NCBI GenBank assembly: GCA_030068145.1
Contig: JAPJBO010000383.1
Coordinates: 62,001-126,000, forward strand
Length of the DNA stretch: 64,000 nt
Source: Diplonema papillatum
Taxonomy: Eukaryota > Euglenozoa > Diplonemea > Diplonemida > Diplonemidae
Direction: 5' to 3'
In this document: positions 21,270 to 35,907 of the stretch, one piece after another
Layout: each line of letters begins with the position of its first letter
Position numbering within the stretch: position 1 is the stretch's first letter
Notes under the pieces: generated by a model
The model's database searches: none
What the model was told of the DNA's origin: nothing
Seen by the model: the letters and a program-made list of their open reading frames with translations, nothing else
Program-made: the position numbers and the translations under genes

Positions 21270-21400
21270 CGGGAGATTGCGACGCTCGCGCAGCTGGGGC
21301 CCGCCCCACCCGAACATCGTCCGGCTGTTTGGCGTCATGGAGTCGGCAGACCGCGAGGTTTTCCTTTGCTTCGAGCTGTGCGGAGGGGCACCTCAACGAG
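21270..21400 (+). pseudogene. Second kinase exon fragment in the intron
   Basis: Matches exon 1 around 19645-19765 (GAGATTGCGACGCTCGCGCA; TTCGGCGTCATGGAGTCGGC here as TTTGGCGTCATGGAGTCGGC). Small insertions break the frame. Confidence 0.85.
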
Positions 21401-22239
21401 GGAAAACAATGAAATTCCAAGGTGCAAGCCCCAGAACTGCTGAACTTGCCCTGGGCTTTGCGCCAGCCTGCACCATACTGATCAACTCCGGAGGCATTCG
21501 GAATACCTGAACCAAGTCAATTCGCGCCGCCTCGTCGAGAGAAGAGCTTCATCCAGACGGCGGGACCTTCCGCACGACAAATACCCCCTAGCTTCCAGAG
21601 GCAGCGTGGGGCCGGCCCCGTGGCTGGCCGGAACTGGAGCACCGGCGGCAGCCCCGGGACATACGGCGGACCACAGTCTGCAGACAGGACAGCGGTGCGA
21701 GTCTGGTTTGTCAGTTGTCGGCTGTTCGTAGCTCGCCACAGCCAGGACCACCCCTGCTACCTGAGCAAACCCTTGAAGCTAGATAGGGGGAGGGATTTGT
21801 GTATGCGTGAAGGAATGTATAGTGTGATTCTCATTTGCATGCACATGACTCCCACTAACGCAACACGAAGCTATGCTTTTACTTCTTAGCGACAGCTTTT
21901 TTTGTGTTCGGATGAAAATCTCTGTACTAGGTGCGGGGTGTCCTACAGCTGCGATCGCCACGGGCAGTTTTGGGTTAGAATGCAAAGAATCTGTCGCGAT
22001 AATCTGCATTGCCGGCGGCTCGGTTATCTCTTCGCACGTGATGTGTCATGCTTTCGCCTCTTTAGCTTGTTTTCATCGTCGCGCTCAGGCGCGCGTCTGG
22101 TGCCTTGCTTCGACTGCTCGTCCAGGTTCATCGGTTGCGCCCCAATTTCTGCTTCTTCACGGCGCTTGGGCGATGGCCGCGCTTCGACGGGCGCTCTTCT
22201 ACGCCGTTTTGTTGTCGGCTCCGACGCCACGAGGAGATT
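21401..22239. other. Intronic stretch with repeat scraps
   Basis: CATTTGCATGCACATGACTC near 21834 is a scrap of the family A internal segment. 21980-22045 (CTGTCGCGATAATCTGC to TCTCTTCGCACGTGA) resembles the start of family D. No gene recognised. Confidence 0.4.
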
Positions 22240-22971
22240 TCAGTGGCAAACACGGTTGAGGTTGAAGACGGAAAGGACTTCAGACGACTCCGCAGCGAAG
22301 ACGATACCTTCCACACGAACCAGCTTCCAGCACGCAGCTAGCCGTAGCTCTGCGGCAGCAGAACTCGCGGGGAGAGCCATCAAGCATCGTCGAAGACTTG
22401 GGGAGCGGACTTGGCGAGGCTGCTGCCAAAGGCCCGGCCCAATGGTACCTGAGCCACGTAGCCTTGGCGGCTTAGCAATTGTTAGCCTCCTGCGTCCACA
22501 GAATGAACCGTTGACGCGGCCCGCCTTGCCCTCCACGACCGTAAAAGGCACGTTGCGGAAAGTGCCCGGCGTGTCGGAAGGCGACGCAATGCCAAGCCTC
22601 ACGAGCTCGGAAGCGTGGGAGTATCTGAGGTGACTCCTCCTCTGCTGGCCCCCCGATGAGTCTCCTTCTTGATCGTCACGAACGGGGAAAAACGTGGCAT
22701 TCCAGACCGAGTCAAATCTAGCGCGTACGTCAAGTTTCATCCTGTGCCGGAGCGCCGCCGTGTCCATGGCCGGCACCGCCGCCACGTGGACAAGGGCCTC
22801 CTTTTCCGCCTGCGCCCTCCCACCAAAGGGCAACCACTTTCCTTTCAAACCCAGGAATTTGACGCCATTCCAGGTTGCCCCCGCCTCCAAACTTGCAGGT
22901 TTCCCTGCAAAGCGCGTCAAGGTTCTCCCCTTGCATGCTTTGTACAGGGGGTTCCCCTCCTCTTCGCCCAT
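22240..22971 (-). mobile_element. Reverse-transcriptase element fragment (RT3)
   Basis: A 243-codon minus-strand frame contains NVPFTVVEGKAGR followed by GRRRLTIAKPPRL, matching the fingers-region pattern (substrate-strand loop, then R-x-L-I-x-x-R-x-L) seen in the two larger reverse transcriptases nearby. The remaining RT motifs are missing on the downstream (leftward) side. Assignment rests on this short block only. Confidence 0.45.
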
Positions 22972-26160
<3,189 letters not shown>

Positions 26161-28795
26161 TATCTCTCTCTCTCTCTCTCTCGGAAAAGGTCGCGCTGGC
26201 AGAAACGGTGAAATAATAAAGGTCGCAGGGTTGGTGAAATGAAAGCGAGAATGTGGACGTGAAACTCAATGAGCTGAGATCCCGCTGCCTCCGGGTCTCG
26301 CAAAAAGAAAACAGCGCTATCAGGAGCGCAAATACAAAACTTTCGAGGTAAGGAACCTCATGCAACACAGAACGGGGTCCGGGGCGGCCGGATACCCCGC
26401 CTGTATGGATCTCGTGTCCAGACGTCTGCCAGTTGTTCAGCAGTCGGGACCCATACAGTCTCGAGGATACACTGGTGTTCCTCCAAGACGTCGCGCACCT
26501 GGCACAGGATGAGGTTCCCGAGCTCGGTCTTCGACTTCCAGTTCTTCAGGCAGTTGACGGCGGGCAAGTTGTCGACAAATATTCTGATTGTCGACAGCGG
26601 AGACCGCGAAGCCGCATACGCAACCGCAAACTTGGCCGCCGTAAGCTCGGCGAAGAAGATGTGCTGCGGTGCATCCCTCCATGGGCCCCACATCGCCATG
26701 GAACCCACTAGCCAAGCCCATCCCTGCATGCTGGCGTCGGACCACGCCTCCACGAGGGTGTCCCGCTGCTTCGAGTCGAAAACGACCCATCGATTGCCCG
26801 ACAGGCGCCGCCTCACCCCCGCCAGGAACGGAAGAACGTCGTCGCTCACGCGGACCAGCGACTCCCAGCCCAGGGAACCGGTCAGGACTTGGTGCGCCAG
26901 GGTCCCCATCCAGGCAAGCACCGGGCTCACTCTGCAGAGTGGCGTGCCCCACACCGTCCATGCCCAAATGGCGGTTCCGACGACCTTCCAAACGCCACGC
27001 AAAGTCATCTGCATCGAACCGACCGAGCAAAAGAGGAGGTGCGCCTTCCTCGCCCACTCCTGCTTCAGTCGGTACCTCTTCGCCGCGAGGTCAAACTCGA
27101 CCCCCAAGACAACCGGCGTCGAGCTGGGCTCGAGGACGGACTTCTCGTCGTTGACCGTCATGCGCACCTGGCGGGCGCGTCGCAGGACTCGGTCGCGCAC
27201 TGCGCGAAGCGCGTCCGGACAGTCACCGACGAGGGCCCAGTCGTCGTACCAGACGACCCTGTCGTCCTTCGCAGGCTCCGTGACGACGAGTGCGGAGTCC
27301 TGCGCAATCACCGGCGAGTACGACCAGCCCATCGTCAGACGGCGCCACCGATACAGCCGTCCGGCCTCGAAGCCCGAAGAATGCCGACGTCGACCGTCCT
27401 ACTGGGAACTGGAAGAAGTAGGACTTCAGGTCAACTACGACTGCGTGTGACTTCGACGACCTCGTCGACACGCAAGAGGCTGAACTTCGGCGGGGGCTCC
27501 ATCAGCTCGTTCAGCGGGCGGCCGTCGACGATGGCGCGCGAGTGCTGCTCGCCCTTCTCGACGGCGAATGCCGGCAGGACGCACTTCAGCGGCTGCGACC
27601 GAGGAACCCGCTCCACAAACCCGACACCTTCCAGCGTCACCGCATGCCGGGCAAATGCGTCGCTCTTCCGACCCGGCAGGACAGGCACTTCCAACAACTT
27701 CCGACGGAAGGAGTGTCCGTCCGTCAGGAGGTCGAGCAGGCCGTGCAAGCGGGCCCCGGGGCCAGCTAGGCTCCGGAGGCCGCGGAGATCGATCGGCGGC
27801 ACAGCCGTGACGTCGAGCGGCCTCGTCGATCTCGGGGCACCGATTCCCGGAGTGAGGCCCCTCGTCTCCGGTGGCAGGTAGCCGAGGGGAACTGCGGTCG
27901 GGGGGTCGTAGAAGTGGGGGTGGAGCCGCAGGAAAAGCTGCCTTCCCCTGAGCAGTCTCGACCTTCGCGACTTCAACCCCCTGACCTGCCGAGGCAAAAA
28001 GCCGGCGTCGGGCAAGGGTTTCTGTCGCGTTGGGAAACGACTGTCGCAGAAGGAGGGGCGAGCTGGGTGGTGCCCGGGAGAATTGGTCGGTGCGCTTCCC
28101 GGGTCTTCCTGCTTTCCGCCATCGTCAGCAGGCGACGAGAGCAGAGCAGTCGTCATGCTCCCGCCAGGTCCTTCAAGTTCGGAGTCGGCTGGGGGGGACC
28201 AGCCCCCAGGCGACCGTTCCAAGCCGGTCCTCAGCAGCGACCGGTCCTTCCTTCCTTTCCCGCAAGAGGAGGGGCGTGCATCGTCTCCCCGGGCTCGCAC
28301 GGGTTCCACATGCGCCTCTCCCGCGTGGCCCCGTCCGCCGCTTCCTCAGCAGCCGCCCAGTCAGGATCCATCACCCGTCGACGGTTCAGCGCGGCCCGGC
28401 GCGTGCGGCTATCCTTGCGGATCGGCATTAATACTTGGGGAGAATGGAAATAAAATGAAAGCGAGAATGTGGGGTAAGCCCTGATTATTAGATTCACGGT
28501 TAAACGAAGCTAGCGCACAAGGTTTGCCTGATCTCGCACCTACTTTCCGATACCAAATAGATACTCTATTCAAACTCTCTCTCTCTCTCTCGGGAAAGGT
28601 CGCGTTGGCAGAAACGGTGAAGATAATATCTGTCACAGGGTTGACGAAATGAAAGCGAGAATTTGGTGTAGGCCCTGTTTATTTGATTCACGGTTAAACA
28701 AAGCTAGCGCAGAAGGTTTGCCTGATCTCGCACCTACTTTCCATGCCAAATAGATGCTCTATTCTAACTCTCTCTGTCCCTCTCTCTTCTTTCAA
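26161..28795 (-). mobile_element. RT2 retroelement, decayed, opposite orientation
   Basis: A minus-strand RT-RNase H element is flanked by direct repeats. A (CT)n-CGGRAAAGGTCGCG module followed by GCAGAAACGGTGAA lies at 26163-26215 and 28577-28625. ATGAAAGCGAGAAT lies at 26240, 28456 and 28649, the last two being 193 bases apart. Between the latter, TTCACGGTTAAACGAAGCTA and TTTGCCTGATCTCGCACC recur at 28490-28560 and 28685-28745. Confidence 0.7.
26358..28309 (-). pseudogene. Reverse transcriptase-RNase H of RT2, two frameshifts
   Basis: Three overlapping minus-strand frames read in order: 28309-27431 (N-terminal part ending at IVDGRPLNELMEPPPKF and VDEVVE), 27471-27223 (motif A, VVVDLKSYFFQFPVG), and 27332-26358 (GWSYSPVIAQ, WYDDWALVG with a canonical YDD, RNase H with AWSDASM, FFAELTAAK and FVDNLPAV, ending after an AEQLADVWTRD block). 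Frame changes are near 27445 and 27335. The RNase H acidic residues are retained. Same family type as RT1 but only distantly similar. Confidence 0.8.
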
Positions 28796-28970
28796 ATCAC
28801 CAGCACATCTCCAGCATTCCCGGAGATGACGATCTCCCCTACCCAAACGGACCAAAAACTCCATATCCCGAAGCACACGATTATGTGCCAGCGCTCGACG
28901 AACTGCTCGGTAGTCTGGCGGGCAGTCGTAAAACTGAGACATTCAACACCCCCCCCCCCCAACTCAACAG

Positions 28971-29418
28971 ACACGCGGCGTCGCCTGATCGTTTGGTGTC
29001 TAGAGAAGCGATGACGGTGTACTACCGCGCGCCGGAGGTTATGATGGGGTGTTTCACGTACGGGCTCCCGTGCGATGTGTGGTCGGCCGGCTGCGTATTC
29101 GCCGAGGTGCTGTGCCACGGCTGCGTCGCCTTCGACGAGGAGACCGAGGTCGAGATGCTGTTCCGCATGTTCAGCGTCTTGGGAACGCCGACGGAGCAGT
29201 CGTGGCCGGAGGCGTTCACCCACCCGGATTGGAACAACCTGTTCCCTTCCTTCCCGGCGCTCGGGCTCGGCAGCCTGGCCTACTTCGAGCAAATGCCAAG
29301 CGACGCCTTCGACCTCCTCCGCCGCCTCCTCGTCCTCAACCCGAAGGCACGCATCACGATGGAAGATGTCCTGAGGCACCCGTTCCTCGCAGATGGCACC
29401 GGCTCCAAGGGATGCTGA
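28971..29418 (+). CDS. CDK-like protein kinase, exon 2 (activation segment to C-lobe)
   Basis: The acceptor is AACTCAACAG at 28961-28970, after a poly-C tract. The exon completes codon 184 (AG+A, Arg) and encodes residues 185-332, ending with TGA at 29416-29418. It supplies Ser194 at the position of the CDK activating phospho-Thr, YYRAPE (201-206), DVWSAGCVFAE, LFRMFSVLGTP, and the final LNPKARITMEDVLRHPFL block typical of CDKs. The phase fits exactly with exon 1 (551 + 448 = 999 bases). The intron of 8964 bases (20007-28970) holds three RT elements and two exon-fragment duplications. No frame damage is seen in the joined product, so the gene looks functional if the intron is spliced. Confidence 0.85.
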
Positions 29419-29466
29419 ATCGTCCCTTAGTTTCCCCCCGGCAAGGACGGAAGGAGCAGCTGCAAC

Positions 29467-29680
29467 AGTATTGTGTGTTTTGTAGGCTGCCCTCCTATTG
29501 TTTTGTTAGTGCTCAGAGTCAGACTCAGAGTCGGAGTTTCCTGCAAAAGACGCTGTTAAAAAGACGTTGGCAGGCGTGCTTGGTGGTTGATCGGAATTCC
29601 GAACCTGAAACCTGAAGCAGGGTGGGTACCGGTGAAAAAAAGATCAACTGGCACGTACAAACAAAACCTTTCCCTCCTCG
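29467..29680 (+). repeat. Dispersed repeat family B, divergent copy
   Basis: AGTATTGTGTGTTTTGTAGG, AAAAAGACGTTGGCAG, TGATCGGAATTCC and AAGATCAACTGGCACGTACA follow the family B order with an insertion around 29500-29550. Confidence 0.6.
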
Positions 29681-31672
29681 GTAGTTCGCCGAGACTTTGT
29701 GAGTTGCTGAGGTGATTGCTCAGCAGACCCCACATCTGGTCCAGTCATGAGCTGAGTGGCTACGGTGATTGCTTAGCAGATCCAACAAAGGGCGTCGGTT
29801 AATTAATCCATGTTCCCCCCCCCCCCAGCGCGGCGGCGCCCGCGCACTCTACCGCCGACGCCGCAACTCCTGGCCAGCATCCCCGCCCGGAGTCCCCGGC
29901 TGCGTCCACCCGGCGCGCGAACCGACGCAAATGTGAAGAAACAAGCGAGGTGTCATCCGACGATGGCTCCGGCCGGGAGGCCACAACGACACCCACTCGT
30001 AGGCCGCCCCCGCGGCGGCGCAACAAACGCGTTCCATCTGCTGTAACGTAGACACGGAGTGTGCATAGCGCGTTGCTCAGGGCAGTCGAAGGCCTGACAA
30101 TCACACTAATGCGACAAGATACAATCCATGGTGGCGCGATACGAACCGAGAGCTGGGCTGAAGATGTCCGAGTGATCGGTCATTGGATTCAGCAAAGACT
30201 GTCAGTTCATCTTGACGGCAGGACGGTGGCCATGCAAGGCGGCATCCCATGATGAGTGTGTAGCTACTCGCCGAATGCACCGGCTGCTTTGCCAAGGCCG
30301 TCGACTTCGAAAAGCTTTCATGGTAACAAACGCGTTTGTCATTGTTGAAAGGAGACAGTTGGCAGCGTAGCGTGCTGCAACTGTCAAACAGGGCGCCCAA
30401 ACAAACCCCCTCTACCCTAGGGCTTGCTCAGCGTTCCCTTCAGGCATCCCTGTCGGCGCTGACCAAGTCTAGTTCTCTAACCCCCGCTCACACGGAGGTA
30501 TTCATCTCTCACACATTACATTTCCCTCTCTTTCACCACGTACTTCCGTTTCAAGCGGATGACTGTCGTCGCAAAGTGCAAGCTTAGATGTACTTGTTTG
30601 ACCTAGAAACTCGTCGTTCGGAGCCGCAATACAGGTGTCGTATTTGTCCTTGTCTTGGACAAGTCACAGTTTACTCGTACACGGGCCAAGTCCCATTTAC
30701 TTGGTAAATTGCGACTGGCCATGTGTCAAGTACATTGGGTCTGTCGTTTTGCCAGTGATGGAAAGTCGACTTGAGTCTGCGAACGAGTTGATCTTAAACC
30801 TTTTTGCAACCCCTTCACGAAGGAAGTCTGGCAAACCACACGAGGAAGCTACCGTCGGCAAATCTCTTCTTTTCCTTTCCCTTTTCCGCCGTGCGACGTT
30901 GACGACAGCATGCCAAAATGTGAAAATGTGCAACAAGGAGGAAAGCATTATTCTGGGGTGTAGTTTCAGCAAGTGAAGTTGAGAGAAGCAGAGAGAAGCT
31001 GGCAGGGTTGATGCAAGCGAGCACCGTGGCGGGGGGCGGGAGTAGAAAAAGATGCATTCTGCAGTTTAGGGTAGTGACGATCGCGTAGTCAACCACTGCC
31101 TGGCCCCTGAGCGACCACTGTAAGAGTGCGTGACCGATTGCTGACGACATGGAAGCGCGGACACACCACGAAGAAAGATTATTCCGCTTTTTCAGAACAA
31201 AACCTGAACGATCCGCATTCTCGTACATGAAGAAAAACAGGTTGAAGGAAGCAATCGCAAACTGAGGAAGCGCCAGATCCGTTGTTTGAAGATGAAGCGT
31301 GCCTGCCAGAAGACCATCTTGTCTCTTTGTGGCGGCCAGCCACCGAGCATGAGGGGTGGATGAAGGATGCAACATCGGCATCCAACTATTCTGGACCAGG
31401 CTCCGGATCAAAAGCCGCAACGATTGCAGAGACCTACAAGTTCGACCTGCGCCCACCACGAAGCCTCACAATACTCTAAAAGCAAAGAGCGTAACCTTGT
31501 GTCTGTTGTGATGATGACCAGCAACTCAAGCACCTTCGTGCGCAGAGAGGTCCACCTTCATCTAAGAAACTTCCACCCGCAAGGAAGGGGCGGCCGGGGA
31601 GGCCCGGAGTTGGGAAAAGGGGTTCGTATACTATACCTTGTTTGGAGGCGGGGAATCTGGGCGCAACGCGCG
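29681..31672. other. Intergenic stretch, no gene supported
   Basis: 29695-29795 has two copies of a short unit with GGTGATTGCTYAGCAGA. A poly-C run lies at 29814-29826. Frames of 60-214 codons on both strands lack recognisable domains. GTATACTATACC at 31627 is a weak TATA-like candidate about 45 bases upstream of the next ATG. Confidence 0.45.
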
Positions 31673-32862
31673 ATGAAGAAGTTCGGGTGTCTCCTGCCTT
31701 TTCTGAAGAAGAGCCGCCATGACGACGACCACGTGTTCGTCGCCGTGAGTGCGGAGCAGCAGGCGAAGCTGAACGAGGCGACGGCGGAGATCTCGGCGCC
31801 GCCGCCGCCGCCCGATGCGGAGCGGGGAAAACCCCAGCTGACGGAGGCGGAGCGGAGGAAGGCGAGGAGGCGGCGCCGGCGGGAGCTGCAAAGGGAAGCG
31901 AAGCTCAAGACCTTGCAGCGCGCCCGCGAAGTAGACGCGCTCACCGAGGACGACTTCAACGCCGCCATCCGCAGGCTGCACAGCACCACGAACACCGAAT
32001 CACTGTCAGGCTCCGACAACCAAACGACCCTCCCCGAAGGCCTGTCGTGGGTCACCGCCATGCTCGAAGTGCTGTGGCCTTCCATCCGGAAGTATTCGGA
32101 AAAAACCGTCTACCAAACCGTCCAGCCCATCCTGTCCAGCATCGTCGCCGGCTTCGGCGCAACCCTCGAAATCGAAAAATTCGACCTCGGCTCCAGGTCG
32201 CCGGCGTTCGGCCCGATGACGGCGCGGCGGGTCGCAGGCATAGACGGCCGGGCAGAGGGCGGGTTTGAGTTGAGCTTGGGGGTGTCGTACCGAAGCGATT
32301 TGAACGTCGACGTGCGCACGTCGATCGGGTCCGTCGGCGTGCGGAACGTGGAGTTCGTGGGGACCCTGTTCGTGTGGCTGCGGCCGTTTGTGGACGAAAT
32401 GCCGTTGGTGGGCGGCGTCGAGATGGCGTTCGTCAACCCGCCGAAGGTCAACCTCGACTGGACGGGCTTGTCGAACATCGCAGACTTCGCCGGCCTTGCC
32501 GGCAAGGTGCGCTCGATGATCGACGCCGCCGTCGCCTCCAGCTGCGTCGTCCCGAACTTCATCGCGGTGCCCCTGCACCCTTCCGTCGATGCGGCGAAGC
32601 TCGCGTGCCCTCCTCCGGAAGGTATCGTCCGCCTCACCGTCGTCTCCGCCCGCAACCTGCCCAGCACCGACTTCGGCGGCGGGTGCGACCCCTACGTTCG
32701 CCTGCGCGTCGGCGCGCAGGAATTCCGGACCAGGGCGCTCGAAAACACGCGGTGCCCGACGTGGAACGAGACGTTCGACTTCCTCGTCTACAACCAGGAG
32801 CAGTGGGTCGTCATCGAAGTTCTCGACCACGACTTCAGCGTCCCAGACGACCTCGTCGGCAG
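31673..32862 (+). CDS. Double-SMP/C2 protein, exon 1 (SMP-1 and C2-1)
   Basis: Residues 1-396 plus two bases of codon 397. The ATG at 31673 was chosen because upstream codons in the open frame are low-complexity and unrelated. After a short basic N-terminus (MKKFGCLLPFLKKSR) and a charged Pro- and Arg-rich region (41-85) comes an SMP-type lipid-transfer module (about 120-300), opening LSWVTAMLEVLWPSIRKY and containing a late NPPKVNLDWTG segment. A C2 domain follows (about 316-396) with loop acidic residues in STDFGGGCDPYV and DHDFSVPDDLVG, suggesting calcium-dependent membrane binding. The exon ends GGCAG before GTACGA at 32863; reading on would meet a stop at 32914. Family: extended-synaptotagmin/tricalbin-like membrane-contact-site proteins. 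No membrane hairpin is evident. Confidence 0.8.
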
Positions 32863-32929
32863 GTACGACAGCCCTTCCTTCCCTTTCAAGGGCTACTGCC
32901 TAGCCCATCGGTGACCACTGTGAACCGAC

Positions 32930-33280
32930 ACAGATGGAGTATTTGACGAGGATGGATAGTTCACTGAGTTTTCAGCTTCATCAAGACTTTTACGTCCATA
33001 CTCCACACGACAATTACGTTCTGAATCCACACCAAGTTTTCAGCTTCACGAAGCTTTTACATCCAGAATCCACATGACAATTACGTTCTGAATCCACACC
33101 GAGTTTTCAGCATTTTTTTTTTGAGACCTTTACGTCCATAATCCACGTGACGATTACGTTCTGAATCCACACCGAGTTTTGAGCTTCATGAAGGCTTTTA
33201 CGTCCATATTCCACATGACAATTACGTTCTGAATCCACACCGAGTTTTCAGCTTCATTAAGACTTTTACGTCCTTAATCC
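32930..33280 (+). repeat. 68-bp tandem repeat filling an intron
   Basis: The intron at 32863-33289 is almost entirely about five copies of a unit containing CTTTTACGTCCATAATCCAC, GACAATTACGTTCTGAATCC and GAGTTTTCAGCTTCAT. Unit starts are at 32988, 33056, 33129, 33197 and 33265 (spacing 68, 73, 68, 68). Confidence 0.95.
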
Positions 33281-33289
33281 ACACGACAG

Positions 33290-35085
33290 CGTCGAGCACC
33301 TGCCAGTCAACCGGATCGTCAAGCGCCGCATGGCCGAGGTGCCGCTGATGAAGGACGGGTTTCCGCTGGTCGGCGAAGACGCTGACGGGGGTGAGTACCC
33401 GCCCTGCCTCCTGCAGCTGCGCGCTGAATGGATCGACATCGTCGACAGCGAGGCCGCTTCGACGGACCGGTTGGTGTCCGTGCAGGTCGTTGACATCCGG
33501 GACATGCCGGAGGAGATGCGCGAGGGAGCCCCGTTTACGGTCGCCGCCACCGTCGACGGCCACACGCAGACGACGAAGCCGGGAGGCGCGAAGCCGAAGT
33601 CTTGGACCGAGTCCGGCGAGATCTTGCGGATGATCCGGACGCAGAAGGACAAGCCCGCGGCGGACATAGCGCAGCTGGCCGGCCTGGGCGGAGAGCCCGG
33701 CGAAAAGCTCGTCGCCCGCGCGTTGGAGATGAAGGGCGAGTCGTACGCGTTGGCCACCGACGACACGGACAACGTCTGGTGGAAGAAGCAGGACTACATC
33801 CTCAACCACGGCGGGTTCCCGCGCGCCGAGAACGCCGCCGCCGACGAGCGGATCACGTGGGCCAGCCAGCACGAAAACAGGCGGCTCCCCGTGGCCTCGG
33901 AGGCGGAGATCGAACGCCGGAAGGCGTTCTACCGCGAAGCGGGAGAGCTGGCGGCGTGGCACGCCGAAGTGGCTGCGGTCCTCATCGCGGCGAAGGCGGC
34001 GCGGGAGCCGTACTGGGCGCACGTCATGCACATCAACGCGAAGGCGACCGAAGAAGTCGGCCTGAGCGTCCTCGACAGGCACAAAACGGTCCTCGGAAGC
34101 ACGACGCTGACCGTGTCCGACACGGCCACGGGGGACGAGGCCGACGCGAAAGGCCCGTTCGCAATCGAAATCCGCACCCGAGAAGGCGCGGCGGTGGTCG
34201 TGCACGTCAACGGGAGCGTGACGGTGAAGAGCCTGAAAATCGCGGAAAGCCTCCCGAGGAACTGGAACCTGCAGGCCGACACCCTCGACCCCACGGCCGC
34301 GTTCACCGAGTGGTGGAAGGACGAAGTCTTCCTGCAGGACTACAAGGAGAACAACCGAAACGGAAAGAAGTGGACAGCGGTCGACTGGGTGGAAGGCAGC
34401 CGCGGCAAGGCCGGCGAAAGCGAACTGGCGGAACGGCAGAGGTATTACGACCAGCACGCCGAACGAGTGGTCGGAAGCGGGGTCGGGTTGACGAAAGAAG
34501 AAGCGCTGCGGGACTGCCTCAAAGCGGGCTCCCTGACCTGGGGCGATTACGACGTCATCCTGGGGAAGCTGAACGCGGAAGGCGGGCACAGCACGATTGC
34601 GGAGTCCCTTGAGTGGGTCAACCTGCTGATCTTCGCCCTTTGGCGGCACATCAAAGCGTTCGCCGAGAAAACGATCAAAGAAACCGTCGAACCCGCGTGC
34701 TCCCGTGCCGCGAAGAAAGCGGGGGCGACCCTCGCCCTGCTGGACCTCGACGTGATGATTCCGAAGGCGGATGTCGGGACGAAGCCGCCCTCTTTGAACA
34801 CGGTTCAGGTCGAAAAAATACGGAAGCCGACCGGCTGGGGCGGGGATTACGCCGGGATGGTCATGACGCTGCACAACGTGTCGTTCGTGTCGAACGTCGA
34901 CGTCGAGATCGAGGTTCTGGTCACGACGTCGCTAGGGACGAAAAAGATCAAGGTGGGCGCGAAGGACGTCCTCTTCAGAGCCACCGTGAAGATCCACATG
35001 GGCCCGATGCTGCCGGACCTTCCGATGATAGGCGCCGTCAGCGTGACTCTACCTAACACGCCTGACCTTTGCATCGATTTCACAG
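33290..35085 (+). CDS. Double-SMP/C2 protein, exon 2 (C2-like module and SMP-2)
   Basis: The acceptor ACACGACAG ends at 33289. The joined codon 397 is AGC. The first residues finish C2-1 (VGSVEHLP to CLLQLRAEWIDI, the usual last strand and Trp of such C2 domains). Next is a diverged C2-like module (about 445-780) starting RLVSVQVVDIRDMP and ending VNGSVTVKSL, with a helical insert. From residue about 835 a second SMP module begins LEWVNLLIFALWRHIKAF and runs into exon 3. The exon ends TTCACAG before GTCCGC at 35086, leaving one base. The order repeats that of exon 1, so the gene appears to have arisen by internal duplication of an SMP-C2-C2-like unit. Confidence 0.78.
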
Positions 35086-35907
35086 GTCCGCCCCGTGGTT
35101 TTTTTTTTGCCGTCTTTTGCTTTGTTGTTGCTAGTAAACAAGCGCGAACAAGCACTGCAGAGAAGGATTCCGGGCAAGGCCGCGATGATGCTGGATGCGA
35201 CCTCTGTAGCCAACAAGGGGACCTCTGAATCCAGCACAGGACGGCGTTCTACTTTGCCAAATTATTTTTGAAAGAATGTCAATACTGCAGGGAATAGTTG
35301 ACTAGACCTCTTGAGTTTGTGCTAACCACGAATTGGGGAGTCGGGAGAACCTACAAAGCCAAAAGCAGGACCGACCCCCCCGTTCGTGAGAAAAAGCGAA
35401 GAATAAAATCACCTTCTTTTTTCCATCTATCTTTGTCAAGAGCTGCAACTCAACTATTCCTGCCCGACCCTCATACCCTCCGCTCTCCTCCCTTTTGGCA
35501 ACCTACTGTATCGATGCCAAGGTCTTAGCTTCATAGAGCACAGGGTTAAAAGCGGGTATCATGCTCTGGGGACATCTCCAGAGCTCCATGTTTACTTGCT
35601 GCGTATCAAGTTCAAACCACGAATACTACGGTACACGGTAGGAACTCGAGCAAACCACATGGCAGGATGAACATACATAAAACCCGAACGTACACGGGAG
35701 AGCTCGGGTGGGTCTTCGACCTGCAGGTTATCGTCACAGATTGTTGCTGCTGTAGCAAGTTCATACCAACTGCCACTCATACCTGGAGACGAACAGTACG
35801 GGGCAAGATGCGACCGAAGTCTCAGCGCAAAGAGGTAGTTCTTCACAGGTTGTTGCTGCATATCAAGTTCAAAACAACCCCTACCCCTTACTACCACCAA
35901 CGGCCAG
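35086..35907. other. Intron 2 of the double-SMP gene
   Basis: GT at 35086, AG at 35906-35907. Contains a T-run after the donor and a GTGAGAAAAAGCGAAGAATA to TTTGTCAAGAGCTGCAACTC segment also found in variant form near 42530-42590 and 50796-50820. ATCAAGTTCA occurs twice (35606, 35863). No coding content recognised. Confidence 0.7.

Noticed and set aside
32006..34874. 274- and 550-codon minus-strand frames opposite the double-SMP gene
   Set aside because: Shadow frames; the + strand carries the SMP and C2 motifs in consistent phase.
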